DNA of 64,000 bases from Paraphysoderma sedebokerense (taxonomy: Eukaryota; Blastocladiomycota; Physodermatomycetes; Physodermatales; Physodermataceae), in the NCBI GenBank assembly GCA_025602915.1, contig JAHLJZ010000051.1, positions 1 through 64,000 on the forward strand. The letters run 5' to 3'. Shown one piece after another: positions 22,862 through 33,161 of this stretch. A program made the translations under genes and the position numbers. How positions within the stretch are numbered: position 1 is the first letter of the stretch; each line of letters starts with the position of its first letter. The notes beneath the pieces are model-generated. The model did no database searches. It saw only the letters and a program-made list of their open reading frames with translations, and had not been told where the DNA came from.

Positions 22862-24093
22862 CTAAGGGAATGGAGCATTGCTAAGTGCACTGATCGGAAC
22901 ACCATACAAATTAAGGTGTTGTAGACCGTCCGGCAACTGGGGTAAAGAATTCAGAGGATTGTCCACACAGTCGAGGACTTGCAAAGAATCCGGAAGCAGA
23001 GGTAACGAAGTCAGCCTATTGATGCTACATACCAAGATCAGTAAGGAAGTCGGCAAAACTGGAAGGGCCCCGATGTGACAGTCAGAACAATTGAGTTCCC
23101 GAAGAGAAGAGGGTAAGTAGGGTAATGACGATAGTTGATTCGAAGAGCAATTTAGATGCAACAATCCAGGCGGAAGAGTACCATGGATATTCAGGATTCC
23201 GTTGCGTGAACAATTTAACATTTCCAGCGATTGCGGCAAATGTTTGGAAGGGAAAAGAAATCATTCAGCTGATTTTTTACACATGAGAGTGAATATAACG
23301 AAGATGGCAAGACAGGAAGAGATTTCAGATCGTCGCTGTCACAGATGAGCGTCTTAAGCGATGGCGGAAGATGAGCAATTGTAGATAATTTGTTGGAGGA
23401 ACAATCGATGTGCAATAATCTCAAAGGAAAAGAGTCTGGTAGTGAGCGCAGGTTGTTATTTGAACACCCAAGATATACCAGTGACCGCGGCAAGTGCGAG
23501 AGCTCGTTGAGACGATTGCACGAGACATCAAGATAGGTGAGCGAATCGTTAAATACCGGTAGCAATGTTAGGTGACAGGATATTAAGCTTAGAAAATTGC
23601 AACAACTGCGTATTGATTGTTGGTTTTCGACTTCGCAATTATATAGATCCAAATGATTGATAGTCTTAGGTACAAATTCCGGCAGTATCATTGCAACGTT
23701 CTCACAACAAATCTGTTCCAAGTTTGCCATCATGTCATACGGCAAGATTAAGGTCCTACCTATTGCGCCCTCAAAGGGTCGATAAATAATCATCAATTTC
23801 TTTAAATGCGGCATATCGTGCCAAAAGTTCTCACTGGTCAGATCTAAACCATCATCGGTACAAACGTCAACCTTTAGTTTAATGACATACTTAGCGACAT
23901 TTCTCTCAGCAAAGCAGGTCAGCTCGTTACTATTGATCACAGAAGAACAAAAAAGTGCTCTTCTTGAGTTGCCTGTGAAGCTTGAGTGTGTCAGCGATAA
24001 ATTCTTGACATCGACATTCGACAGATATTCAAACAACATGTCCATAACATCTGGGTGCTCGAAAATAGAACTCGAAAACGTCGTATTAGGCAT
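22862..24093 (-). pseudogene. F-box-like LRR protein, LRR2, broken by one frameshift
   Basis: The N-terminal 290 residues (start MPNTTFSSSIFEHPDVMDML) hold the F-box-like part, the middle domain and about five LPxLP repeats. Near 23215-23239 the frame shifts: the next repeats continue in a second frame (LPQSLEMLNCSRNGI, then LPPGLLHLNC) to 22862. No plausible short intron bridges the two frames. It is a young pseudogene, a sequencing error, or a gene with a shortened product. In sequence it is closest in style to LRR1. The lack of other lesions over 1.2 kb argues that the break is recent. Confidence 0.75.
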
Positions 24094-24832
24094 CGTAGAC
24101 GCAAAGGAATATAAATGAGTCCGGATTCCGAGGTTAATACTCCAACGTCACATCCGTATTTAGAGTGATTACACATTGCTCGATCTACCATTCGACAGAA
24201 ATTTACCCGCAGCGTAATCGTGGTCTATTGTCATCACACGAGATATTTCTTCTCGCAAGATTTCTTGGAAAATTGAGTATTCTTTTCAGACATCACAAGA
24301 TTACCTGCCTATATACAGGATGGGGATGTTCCTACTCAATGTTAGCTTCACATGCCTTCACCGCCGCTTCACGCATGCTTTCGTGTCGGAAATGCAAGGG
24401 ATGGAGATCCCCGTTTGGAAGTTGTAATGGCAGATGTGAACTACAGCCGAATATAACAGAATTGGAAAAAGATCATAAGAGAATATGTATATTCGGTAGG
24501 GTTGATACAACGGATTATGTATTTACAAAGGGGAATGACTACATTATACAGGTAACTTAGTCTCTCATCTAAGCATGCGTAGATCTCTATTGTGTCGTCC
24601 GAGACTTAAATGACGGTTTAATGGGCTAAATTTGTATCATATTGCAATGCTCAAAATCTTATGGTAGGCTTGCTCATAAATACTGTATGTATGGCGGAAC
24701 TTTAATTTTATTCGAATGAAAGGATAAAGCAAATTAATAACTTGCAAGGTAACAGTTCGTGATTCGCTGGTACTTATTATTTCTGCCTATGCATTTCGGT
24801 ATTAACCCTTTTATCATATGTAATCATTTAAT
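24094..24832. other. Intergenic region between LRR2 and LRR3
   Basis: About 0.74 kb. A plus-strand frame of 131 codons (24165-24560) contains several Cys and basic residues but no recognisable domain and no supported splice partner. The LRR2 promoter should lie at its left end. Confidence 0.45.
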
Positions 24833-26143
24833 TCATAATGTCTTGTATATATATTTCCACTCTTCAGTATTCTGCCAGTGCCACTGCGGGAAGATAACAA
24901 TCTGCTTTGAGAAAAATAATTCCGGCAATAGAAGTCCCGAGTCTGGATCGGCATTTAAAAATTTAAGCCTTGGCGGAAGCGTCGGCCAACATTTCAACTT
25001 ATTATGAGTACAAAATAGAAATCTCAGGGACGCCGGTAAGGGTGGTAGCGATTGAAGTTTATTATCATTGCATATTAGCTGTTCCAATGATTGAGGAAGC
25101 AACGGAAGAGACGTTAACTCGTTGCATGAACAATCGAAAAATACTAAACCTGAAGGAAGTGTGTCGCTGAAACCGTTTTTACAACTACCGGATACTTTAA
25201 GGAATTTTAGTGATGACGGTAGGCGCCCCGAGTTTGGAGATGAAAAATAATTTTCCAATGGATTAGCAGAACATGACAGCATTTTCAAGGATGGTGGTAA
25301 CACTGGGAGGAATTCCAAGTTATTACCGTCGCAAATCAGCAGTTCGAGAGTTGAAGGGACATTCCCAATTGAAAGAAGGTGGTTGAATGAACAATCGAGG
25401 TATTTCAATCCACCGGGAAGATGTGGAAGTGAAATCAAATCGCTACAAGCGCAATCGAGATATTGCAATACAGCCGGAAGCATTTTAGGGAAATCCTTCC
25501 TATCACTTTTCCATGTCAGCGAAATTAAAGAAGGCGGCAGGTTAGATAGTTCGATCCCACCATAATTGACTATTTCAAGATGAGTGAGGGAGCTGTGTAA
25601 TGTACGTAGTGATTGCAGATTTGTCTCATATAATGTTAAAGAATGTTTAAAAGTAGATAATACTTCTGAATTCTTAACGGTCTCGCATTGACTGAGCTCC
25701 AAGTGTTCCAAAGTATCCGGCAAAACTTTAGGAAGTTCTACAATTTGAACTCTCGCAGTAAACAGCCCCAACTTTGCCAACATATCGTACGACACTCTAA
25801 CTTCACCCATCATATTAGTGGATGATAAGCCACTGTGGACAACGAGGTCGTCTAATCTAGGCATATTATGCCAAAAAGTGTTATCGTTCGTATCGAAGAG
25901 ATAGTTTTCAATCTGTTGTATTTCAAGCTTACGGACGTACTGAGCAACGCTACTTGCTGCAAATTCGTGCAAATTCTCAACAGTCGGACTACATCTAGCA
26001 AATAGTGTAGGTTTAGCCAAATATTTAAAACATGAATTCGTCAAGGAAAGATTTTTAATGTCTGAGTTTGTCAGATATCGAAATAAAGTATCCAGAATAT
26101 CTGGATAATCGAAAATAATTTTTGACGCAAGACCATCCGTCAT
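24833..26143 (-). CDS. F-box-like / LPxLP leucine-rich repeat protein, LRR3
   Basis: Intact single-exon gene of 436 residues. It starts with ASKIIFDYPDILDTLFRYL and NLSLTNSCFKYLAKPTLF, which fit an F-box-like helix bundle. The middle region has the family block VRVSYDLLAKLGLF and LPDTLEHLELSQCE. About nine to ten 20-residue repeats follow, including LPPSLKMLSCSANPL and LPQSLEQLICNDNKLQSLPP. One longer, irregular repeat with NYFSSPNSG sits in the middle, a feature shared by all later copies. The C-terminal cap reads WQNTEEWKYIY. It is intermediate between LRR1/2 and the tight array LRR4-9. Confidence 0.87.
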   Translation of the reverse strand: MTDGLASKIIFDYPDILDTLFRYLTNSDIKNLSLTNSCFKYLAKPTLFARCSPTVENLHEFAASSVAQYVRKLEIQQIENYLFDTNDNTFWHNMPRLDDLVVHSGLSSTNMMGEVRVSYDMLAKLGLFTARVQIVELPKVLPDTLEHLELSQCETVKNSEVLSTFKHSLTLYETNLQSLRTLHSSLTHLEIVNYGGIELSNLPPSLISLTWKSDRKDFPKMLPAVLQYLDCACSDLISLPHLPGGLKYLDCSFNHLLSIGNVPSTLELLICDGNNLEFLPVLPPSLKMLSCSANPLENYFSSPNSGRLPSSLKFLKVSGSCKNGFSDTLPSGLVFFDCSCNELTSLPLLPQSLEQLICNDNKLQSLPPLPASLRFLFCTHNKLKCWPTLPPRLKFLNADPDSGLLLPELFFSKQIVIFPQWHWQNTEEWKYIYKTL

Positions 26144-27124
26144 CCTTCAAGGCGAAGATATCTAATTCAGAAACAAGAAAACTTTATTAGTTTGATGTCT
26201 TTTTGATTCGAAGTCCTTTTATGGTATTTAGTAACCTTAATATATTCTCACAGCGATATAGGAGTCTGTAGCAGTGCTTAAAGAGGTCGGAAAATTCTCC
26301 TAATGTCGTCTTCAATCATAAGAGGCATAAAATCCGAAAACTGAATTATTATCAATCCAATTATAAATGAAGTATTAGTGGTATTTTGGAAGAAACATTT
26401 TATTCAATAAAGCAAAAGTCTGTCGCAATTCTCAAGGATGTCCGACAATAGCGTATCGTGTCCTATTATTTGTTTTGTGTATGTTGTCCCCAAGTTCAGA
26501 CAGCCGAAGTACTCACACATTATACAGCATTTTAATGAAACCTTGTTATGTTAGATGCACTTGCGGATGAGTGTAACATAAAAACCTTTCGGAAAATGGT
26601 GCAATTTCTCAACTGGTAAACAACATTTACAAAAAACATGCATGTCGAGCCGATTTCGCGATACTTGAATGCTTCAACTAGGTCTGATATCGAACAATCT
26701 TGAAACGAAATGATTTAAGAATATTTGAGTATTTGAAAAAAATTTTGACTGAGTGGTTCGGGAATCTGAAGTCTTAGAAATGTCTGAAATGGTGGTAATG
26801 TCCTGAGCAAGAACAGTGGATCAAATCCACAAACTGAACATGTATAACCTTCAGTAGCGAGAGACATCTTTATATGCGCTTGGGTCAGCCTGTCCTAGAA
26901 TTTTCAACGTATCGTGGATTTTTTTGCATAACCGAACCTCATTAATGCATTCGTAATTCGTTACTGACAGCTACTTGTGGATATTTGCGATGCGGACTAA
27001 TGCACATTTGTATATAATTATGACAGTTCCACTATAAATATGGAAATCATTAATGTTAAGATTGTTCCTTTATCCGCGTTTTGATAAAATTTTATCAATG
27101 ACAATTAATTAATCTTTATTATAA
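26144..27124. other. Intergenic region upstream of LRR3
   Basis: Nearly 1 kb of AT-rich sequence. It should include the LRR3 promoter. I find no coding frame of note, no RNA gene and no repeat shared with the array apart from its right edge. Confidence 0.5.
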
Positions 27125-27480
27125 TTTAGTATATATGTTTTTGTCATTTCCGAAGGTTTTCCCATCCGTGCTTGTGACGATAAAACTGTCGCAAAGTAGG
27201 TAACTGAGGGATTAGAATTCCCGGATCGGCATTGATCAGTAGAATAGACTTTGGAAGCGTTGGCAAACAAGTTAAGTTATTACCAGAACACTAAATAATT
27301 TGAAGTGCAGATGGTAACGGTAGAAGCGATTGAAGTTTATCGTAATCACAGACGAGTTCTTCCAACGACGGAGGAAGCAGACAAAGGGTTGATAATTCAT
27401 TGTAGCCACAATCGAAATATAGTAACGATAATGGGAGAGCGCTTCTGAGACCTTTGTGGAAAGCCCCACATCGTAAATCG
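27125..27480 (-). pseudogene. Truncated LRR-gene 3' fragment
   Basis: On the minus strand this segment repeats the last four LPxLP units and the C-terminal cap of LRR4 (LLPPSLEELVCDYDKLQS, then LTCLPTLPKSI, then HKHGWENL). There is no start, F-box-like part or middle domain, and it contains an internal stop. The upstream edge joins sequence that is otherwise intergenic in the array. It is a leftover of a partial duplication located about 540 bp from the same region of LRR4. Confidence 0.8.
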
Positions 27481-27666
27481 TATGATGAAGGAAATTTATT
27501 GCATTATAACACTGTATTCGTCACTGGTCATTGTTTGTTTAGTTGCAATATGGACTATTTCACAATACATATAATGGTAACAGTTTGTCCACGAATGAGA
27601 AAATCAGCAAACTATGCATTTATCGGCTTTAGGTTGAGTTTATCCATTACAGCTTATCAATCGTTG

Positions 27667-28992
27667 TTAGATTCTGGTGTATATATTTTTCCAGTTGTCA
27701 ACTTTCTCCCATTCATTTTTGTGACGATAATACGGTTTTAGGGAAGACAACGGAGGGACTGAAACTTTGGGATCAGCATCGATCACTCGAATCGACTTTG
27801 GAAGCATTGGCAAACAAGTCAACTTATTTCTTCCACAAAGAAGAACTCGAAGTGTCGCCGGTAACGGTGAAAGCGATTCAAGTTCATTAAGATCACAGAC
27901 GAGTTCTTCCAACGACGGAGGAAGCAAAGGAAGGCATCTTAATCTGTTGTACCCACAATCGAAAAATAATAAAGATGATGGGAGAGAGCTTCCGAGACCT
28001 TTGCGGATAGTGCCACACCGTACACTTAGGGCTTTTAAGTATGGTGGCCAAGACTGCAAGTTCGAAGACGAGAAATAATCCCATAATGGGTTTCCAGAAC
28101 ACGAGAGCATTTTCAGGGATGGCGGAAGACTTGCAAAGGATTTCAAATTATTCTGGTCGCATATCAGTACTTCTAAAGATGAAGGAAGGTTTTCAATGGA
28201 ATTGAGTTTGTTATTCGAGCAGTTAAGGAATTTTAATCCACTAGGAAGATACGAAAGTGAACCCCATTCGTTGGAGGAACAGTTAAGGTACTGTAATCCA
28301 GCTGGAAGAGCTTCAGGGAGAGTATGGTGTCTGACAGCATAATATGTCAGAGAAATCAAAGAAGGTGGCAAGTCAATAAGTTTGATGTAAGACTCATTTA
28401 TATCGAGATGTGCGAGGGAACTGTGCAATGCCAGTGGAGATTGCACACGAACGTCTTGTAAGTGTAATGAACGTCTGCAAGTAGAGAGCGCTTCGGGATT
28501 TTCGACATATTTGCAATCAATCAGCTCCAAGTGTTCCAATGTAAAGGGCAGACTCTTGGGAAGTTGCGTCACTTTGACTCTTGCAGAAAATCGCTTCAAT
28601 TTTGCCAATAAATCGTACGACACTCTGGCTTCACCCACCATAGTGCAGGTACCTCGGACACTCGTGAACTTGACTTCCCTTAATTTTGGCATGTTATGCC
28701 AAAAAGGATCATCATTCATGTCAAAGAGGTAATCCCCAAATTGGTAAATTCTAAGCGTGCGGACATACTTGGCAAACTCACTCTCAGCGAATTCATCCAA
28801 ATCTTCAATATTTACCCCACAGCTAGAGAAAAGTACATTTTTTGTACATTCTGCGAAGTATTTATTCGTCAACCGCAATTCCCTAAGGTACCAAGTTCGC
28901 AAATATTGGAATAAAGCGTCAAGAATGACTGGATAATCGAAAATGCATTTTGACGGTGCGCATTCAGTCATTCTTCGGGGGTCGGGGGTCAA
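27667..28992 (-). CDS. F-box-like / LPxLP leucine-rich repeat protein, LRR4
   Basis: Intact single-exon gene of 441 residues. The F-box-like N-terminus reads IFDYPVILDALFQYL and LRLTNKYFAECTKNVLF. The middle block has VSYDLLAKLKRFSARVKV and LPFTLEHLELIDC. Ten or so 20-residue LPxLP repeats follow, and the cap is WEKVDNWKNIYTRI. Two nearby Met codons (at 28992 and eight codons on, MTEC) are possible starts; sister copies favour MTEC. Between 28283 and 28430 the DNA is identical to LRR5, although the flanks differ. A conserved upstream element lies about 140 bp before the start. Function is unknown; an adaptor role is inferred from the domain order. Confidence 0.88.
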   Translation of the reverse strand: MTPDPRRMTECAPSKCIFDYPVILDALFQYLRTWYLRELRLTNKYFAECTKNVLFSSCGVNIEDLDEFAESEFAKYVRTLRIYQFGDYLFDMNDDPFWHNMPKLREVKFTSVRGTCTMVGEARVSYDLLAKLKRFSARVKVTQLPKSLPFTLEHLELIDCKYVENPEALSTCRRSLHLQDVRVQSPLALHSSLAHLDINESYIKLIDLPPSLISLTYYAVRHHTLPEALPAGLQYLNCSSNEWGSLSYLPSGLKFLNCSNNKLNSIENLPSSLEVLICDQNNLKSFASLPPSLKMLSCSGNPLWDYFSSSNLQSWPPYLKALSVRCGTIRKGLGSSLPSSLLFFDCGYNRLRCLPLLPPSLEELVCDLNELESLSPLPATLRVLLCGRNKLTCLPMLPKSIRVIDADPKVSVPPLSSLKPYYRHKNEWEKVDNWKNIYTRI

Positions 28993-29449
28993 GTAATCAA
29001 CTTTAGGTCGTGGAATAATATATTATTATCGTTATTAGTTAATACAAAATTTGAATGCTGTATATCGGAATTGAGAAAACCTTTCAGCGTTTATGGCCAT
29101 CGATCGTAATCCTTGAAGAGTTCGGTAGAGTATCCCCCTATCGTGAACGGATTGTAGTCCCGTGGCGAAAAACTCAGGAATTCACGGGTCATAAAAATAA
29201 AACAGTGCCGCATTATGCAACACTCATTGATTTTGAAGAGGCATATGTAACGGAGGGAATTTATTCATTAATCCATGGCATCCGAGACCGACAAATGTAT
29301 TATATGGTTGCGATATAGTCCAATTCACCTGTCATATATATATTGATGACAGCAGACAGTCCGTTACAAATGAGGACATCCTCAATGCTGAGATTATTCT
29401 TCCATCCGCTTTTCAATATATGTTTATCCATTACAAAATTCATATCTAA
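28993..29449. other. Array spacer upstream of LRR4
   Basis: About 460 bp of spacer that recurs, diverged, upstream of LRR6, LRR7 and LRR8. It includes the conserved element listed separately. An 87-codon plus frame (29055-29318) is part of the repeated spacer and is not preserved in the other copies, so it is not called. Confidence 0.55.
29134..29165. promoter_or_regulatory. Conserved upstream block of LRR4
   Basis: A block with CCCCCTATCGTG and ATTGTAGTCCCGTGG lies about 140 bp before the LRR4 start. Similar blocks sit at the same distance before LRR6, LRR7 and LRR8. It may be a regulatory element or simply duplicated spacer. Confidence 0.35.
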
Positions 29450-30748
29450 TTAGATTTTGGTATATATATTTTTCCAGTTGCTAATGTCCTCCCATTCAAT
29501 TTTGTTAAGTCTTAGAAAAGGTGGAGGGGACGAAAATTCTAGATCGGCATCGATCCATCGAATCGACTTTGGAAGTGTGGGCAAAGAAGTCAACTTATTA
29601 CTTTCACAACGAAAAATTTGAAGTGCCCTCGGTAACGGTGGAAGTGATTCAAGTTCATTCCCGTAACAGTTCAGTTCTTCCAACGACGGAGGAAGCAGAG
29701 GAAGCGACGTTAATTGGTTACCCTGACAATTGAAGTATAGTAAAGATGATGGGAGAGCTCTTCCGAGACCTTTGCGGATAGCGCCATATCGTGCACTTAG
29801 GGCTTTGAGGTATGGAGGCAAAGGCTGGGAGGTCGAAGACGAGAAATAATCCTCTAGTGGGTTGCTAGAGCATGACAGCATTTTCAAAGATTTTGGCAGC
29901 ATAGCGAGAGATTTCAACTTATTACTATCACAAATTAGAACTTCTAAGGATGGAGGAAGATTTTCAATTGAATTAAGTTTGTTACTCGAGCAGTTAAGGA
30001 ATTTCAATCCACTAGGAAGATGCGGAAGTGAACCCCATTCGTTGGAGGAACAATTAAGGTACTGTAATCCAGCTGGAAGAGCTTCAGGGAGAGTATGGTG
30101 TCTGACAGCATAATATGTCAGAGAAATCAAAGAAGGTGGCAAGTCAATAAGTTTGATGTAAGACTCATTTATATCGAGATGTGCGAGGGAACTGTGCAAT
30201 GTCAATGGTGATTGCAGACGAACATGATTTAAGCGTAAAGAATGTCTGCAAGTTGAGAGCGGTTCCGAATTCTTGACATCTTCGCACCGAATCAGGTTCA
30301 AGTGCTCCAATGTGTAAGGAATACATTTGGGAAGTTCTACAATTTGAATCCATGTAGTAATTTGCTTTAATTTTGCCAACAAATCGTACGACACTCTAAC
30401 TTCACTTGCCTTAATACCTCCGGTGCGATTGAGACTTGTTAATATTAGTTCCCTTAATTGTGGCATGTTATGCCAGAAAATTTTATCATTCATGTCGAAG
30501 AGGTAATCATCATTTTGACGAATTTCAAGCTTGCGGACGTACTTCGAAATGTTACTTTCTGCAAATTCATCCAAATCATCAATTTTTACCCTACATCTAA
30601 AAAAAACTACATTTTTTGCAGAATCGGCGAAGTATTTATTCGTCAACCGTAAGTTCTTAAGGTCCGAAATTGGAACACAATGAAATATAGTGTCTAAAAT
30701 GTCTGGGTATTCGAATATGCATTTCGACGCAGTGGAACCAGTAGTCAT
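29450..30748 (-). CDS. F-box-like / LPxLP leucine-rich repeat protein, LRR5
   Basis: Intact single-exon gene of 432 residues starting MTTGSTASKCIFEYPDILD. It has the family layout: F-box-like segment (LKNLRLTNKYFADSAKNVVF), middle block (VSYDLLAKLKQITTWIQIVE), repeats such as LPPSLEELNCYGNELESLPP, and the cap WEDISNWKNIYTKI. Its start and its upstream region pair it with LRR9 (both begin MTTGS and share about 250 bp of promoter). One internal tract (30054-30201) is identical to LRR4 instead. It is therefore a mosaic of two lineages within the array. Confidence 0.88.
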   Translation of the reverse strand: MTTGSTASKCIFEYPDILDTIFHCVPISDLKNLRLTNKYFADSAKNVVFFRCRVKIDDLDEFAESNISKYVRKLEIRQNDDYLFDMNDKIFWHNMPQLRELILTSLNRTGGIKASEVRVSYDLLAKLKQITTWIQIVELPKCIPYTLEHLNLIRCEDVKNSEPLSTCRHSLRLNHVRLQSPLTLHSSLAHLDINESYIKLIDLPPSLISLTYYAVRHHTLPEALPAGLQYLNCSSNEWGSLPHLPSGLKFLNCSSNKLNSIENLPPSLEVLICDSNKLKSLAMLPKSLKMLSCSSNPLEDYFSSSTSQPLPPYLKALSARYGAIRKGLGRALPSSLLYFNCQGNQLTSLPLLPPSLEELNCYGNELESLPPLPRALQIFRCESNKLTSLPTLPKSIRWIDADLEFSSPPPFLRLNKIEWEDISNWKNIYTKI

Positions 30749-31682
30749 TACTCGTGTGCGAAATTACAATAAATACTACTAAATAGTTTCCCCACTGTGT
30801 GTATTACATAAAAATATGTTTTAAAAATTGTTAACTATCGTGTTCTATTGTTCTATCTTACATACGCGGGCCTTGATCGGACGTGATGACCGTTTTACTA
30901 TGTCATGTGATTTGAGATGGTATGTGCCTTCATAGCACTTCTGGTGCAATGATAACCGAGACTTGTATACGGCGACACGAAATTTTCAGAGCAAAACTTG
31001 ATGCTTAGAAAGTGAAGAGTGAAAAATACCCTTAAACCGTGCGTCAGTCTGCAATTCTGAAACTTGCCATTGGAACTTGTCAAGTGCAACTGTGCGGCTG
31101 CCGCGGGCCAAATCCGGAAATATGACGAATGAGGAGTGACTAGTGGACACCCCATGCAGCAAGGATTTACATCTTTGAACCGGTGGCAGTGATAGACAGT
31201 CACAGTGGTGCAGTTCAAACGATTCTCACCCGTCAAGACTCATTCAAATACCTTGTCCCACACCGGTTCATAGCTCGAACAATCATGCGAGCACACGACA
31301 CAAAGAAAGTAGGAATGAGGTAAAGCGACGATCCTATTACCTGGCGGAGCAATGATTACCGTATATTTCATCTGCTATTTACGTGGAAGATATTACCATA
31401 AACCTACTCTTATTAAATTTATTGAGCAGTACTTTGATGGCGAGGGACACATTTAAGTGTGATCATAATCAGGCGTAAGACTTGAAAAGCTATGAAAATA
31501 TCATAATGATGTGTCGGATTGTTAGCTCAAGCTGTGTCGAATCAGAAGATCGTGAGTTTTAAAAATAAAACCGCGCAGCATTATGCAACATTCATGAATT
31601 TTGAACGGTAATGATATGTAATGGAGGGAATTTATTCATTCATGCACTGCGTTCGTCACTGGTTATTGTTTGTTTAGTTGCA
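30749..31682. other. Array spacer upstream of LRR5, with LRR9-like promoter segment
   Basis: About 0.93 kb. The part next to LRR5 (roughly 30749-30980) resembles the region upstream of LRR9 (roughly 37983-38270), for example the shared GCGGGCCTTGATCGGACG. The left part is array spacer joined to the truncated end of LRR6. No gene is supported; a 112-codon minus frame at 30898-31236 lies in the duplicated promoter segment. Confidence 0.55.
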
Positions 31683-32760
31683 GATTATTACTGTAACAGT
31701 TGAGTTCCTCCAACAATAGAGGTCGCGAAGGGAGGGAGGTTAATTGGCTACCCACACAATCAAAAAATAGCAATCCTGAAGGAAGCCTTTGTGGCAACCA
31801 CTTCGCACGCTTAGTGCTTTGAGGGATGGAGGCAAAGGTGGCGAGTTCAAGGACGAGAAATAATCCCATCGTTGGTTTACAGAGCACGAGAGCATTTTCA
31901 AAGATTGCAGCATAGCGAGAGATCTCAAGTTGTTCAGGTCGCATATTAGGATTTCTAATGATGAAGGAAGATTTTCAATTAAATCTAGTTTATTATCCGA
32001 GCAATCAAGATACTTTAATATACTAGGAAGATGTGGAAGTGAACCCCAATCCTTAAAGGAGCAATCGAAGTATTCCAATCCAGCTGGAAGCGCTTCAGGG
32101 AGAGAATACGGGTTGGCAGCTCTATATGTCAGAGAAATTAAATTTGGCGGCAAATTAGGAAGTTTAACCTGATATGTAATATCGAGATGTGTGATGGAGC
32201 TGTGTAATGCCAACGGTGATTCCAAACGGACATGACTTAATCTTAAAGAATTTCTGCATTTGGATAGTGCTTCTGAATTTTTAACTTGGTCACAATATTC
32301 CATGTCGATGTATTCGAGTGTAGGAGGCAGAGTTTTGGGGAGTTGCACCACTTTAACTCTCGCAGAAAATCGCTTCAATTTAGCCAACAAATCGTACGAC
32401 ACTCTGACTTCGCTAGCATTATTACCGCCGGTGCGATTGACACTCGTTAATATCACTTCCCTCAATTTTGGCATGTTAGGCCAGAAAGGACAATCCACCA
32501 TATCAAACGGTTTACCGTTAGATTGACGAATTTCGAGCTTACGGACATACTTGGCAACAATACTCTCTAGTCTCTACTAATTCATGTGAATCCTCAATTG
32601 TTACAAAACACCTAGAAAACAGTGCTGTCTTTGCAGATTCCGCAGAGTATTTATGAGTCAACCGTAAGCTTATCAGGTCTGAATTTTGAAGATATTTGGT
32701 TATAGTCTCCAGAATGTCTGGGTAATCGAAAATGGAGTTCGACGGAGAAGATTCAGTCAT
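31683..32760 (-). pseudogene. Broken and 3'-truncated F-box-like LRR gene, LRR6
   Basis: The copy starts normally (MTESSPSNSIFDYPDILE) and keeps the F-box-like part, middle block and several repeats. At least two frameshifts are visible: one in the region after the F-box-like part (between about 32501 and 32580) and one in the repeats near 31780. After about 31683 the remaining repeats and the cap are missing, and the sequence runs straight into spacer. A deletion joining repeat sequence to intergenic DNA explains this. It cannot encode a full-length family protein. Confidence 0.85.
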
Positions 32761-32895
32761 CCTTCAGGGCGAAAGAGAGTTGGGTCGGCAAAACTGAAAT
32801 GTTATCGCTCAATATATTGAAATTTGGATTCGTTAGAGTATCTTGTGTCAGCCTGTTCAAATGCATAAAAAACTTGCGATACAGTGGTAATTCGT

Positions 32896-32928
32896 CCTGC
32901 TATCGTGGCCAGATTGTGGTCGCGTGGG
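32896..32928. promoter_or_regulatory. Conserved upstream block of LRR6
   Basis: Contains TGCTATCGTGGCCAG and TGTGGTCGCGTGGG, about 136 bp before the LRR6 start. It corresponds to the block upstream of LRR4. Confidence 0.3.
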
Positions 32929-33161
32929 TTTTCTTGCTGAGTGTGCAGATTCAGGCATTCGCGGGTTTTGGAAATATAACCGAGATCGTAGAGTTTGAAA
33001 TTAAACTAGTGAAAAAAAAATATTCATGAATTCTTCAATGATAATCCGAATGTTTATAGTTGCGATTTGGACTAGTCCACTTACTCACTTGAGGAAATCA
33101 TCAAATTTTGAGATAATTCTTTGATAAGCATTTTGATATCATGAACATTTATCAAGCCTTG

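Noticed and set aside
24165-24560. 131-codon plus-strand frame with several Cys
   Set aside because: No domain, no conserved copy elsewhere in the array and no splice partner. Too weak to call.
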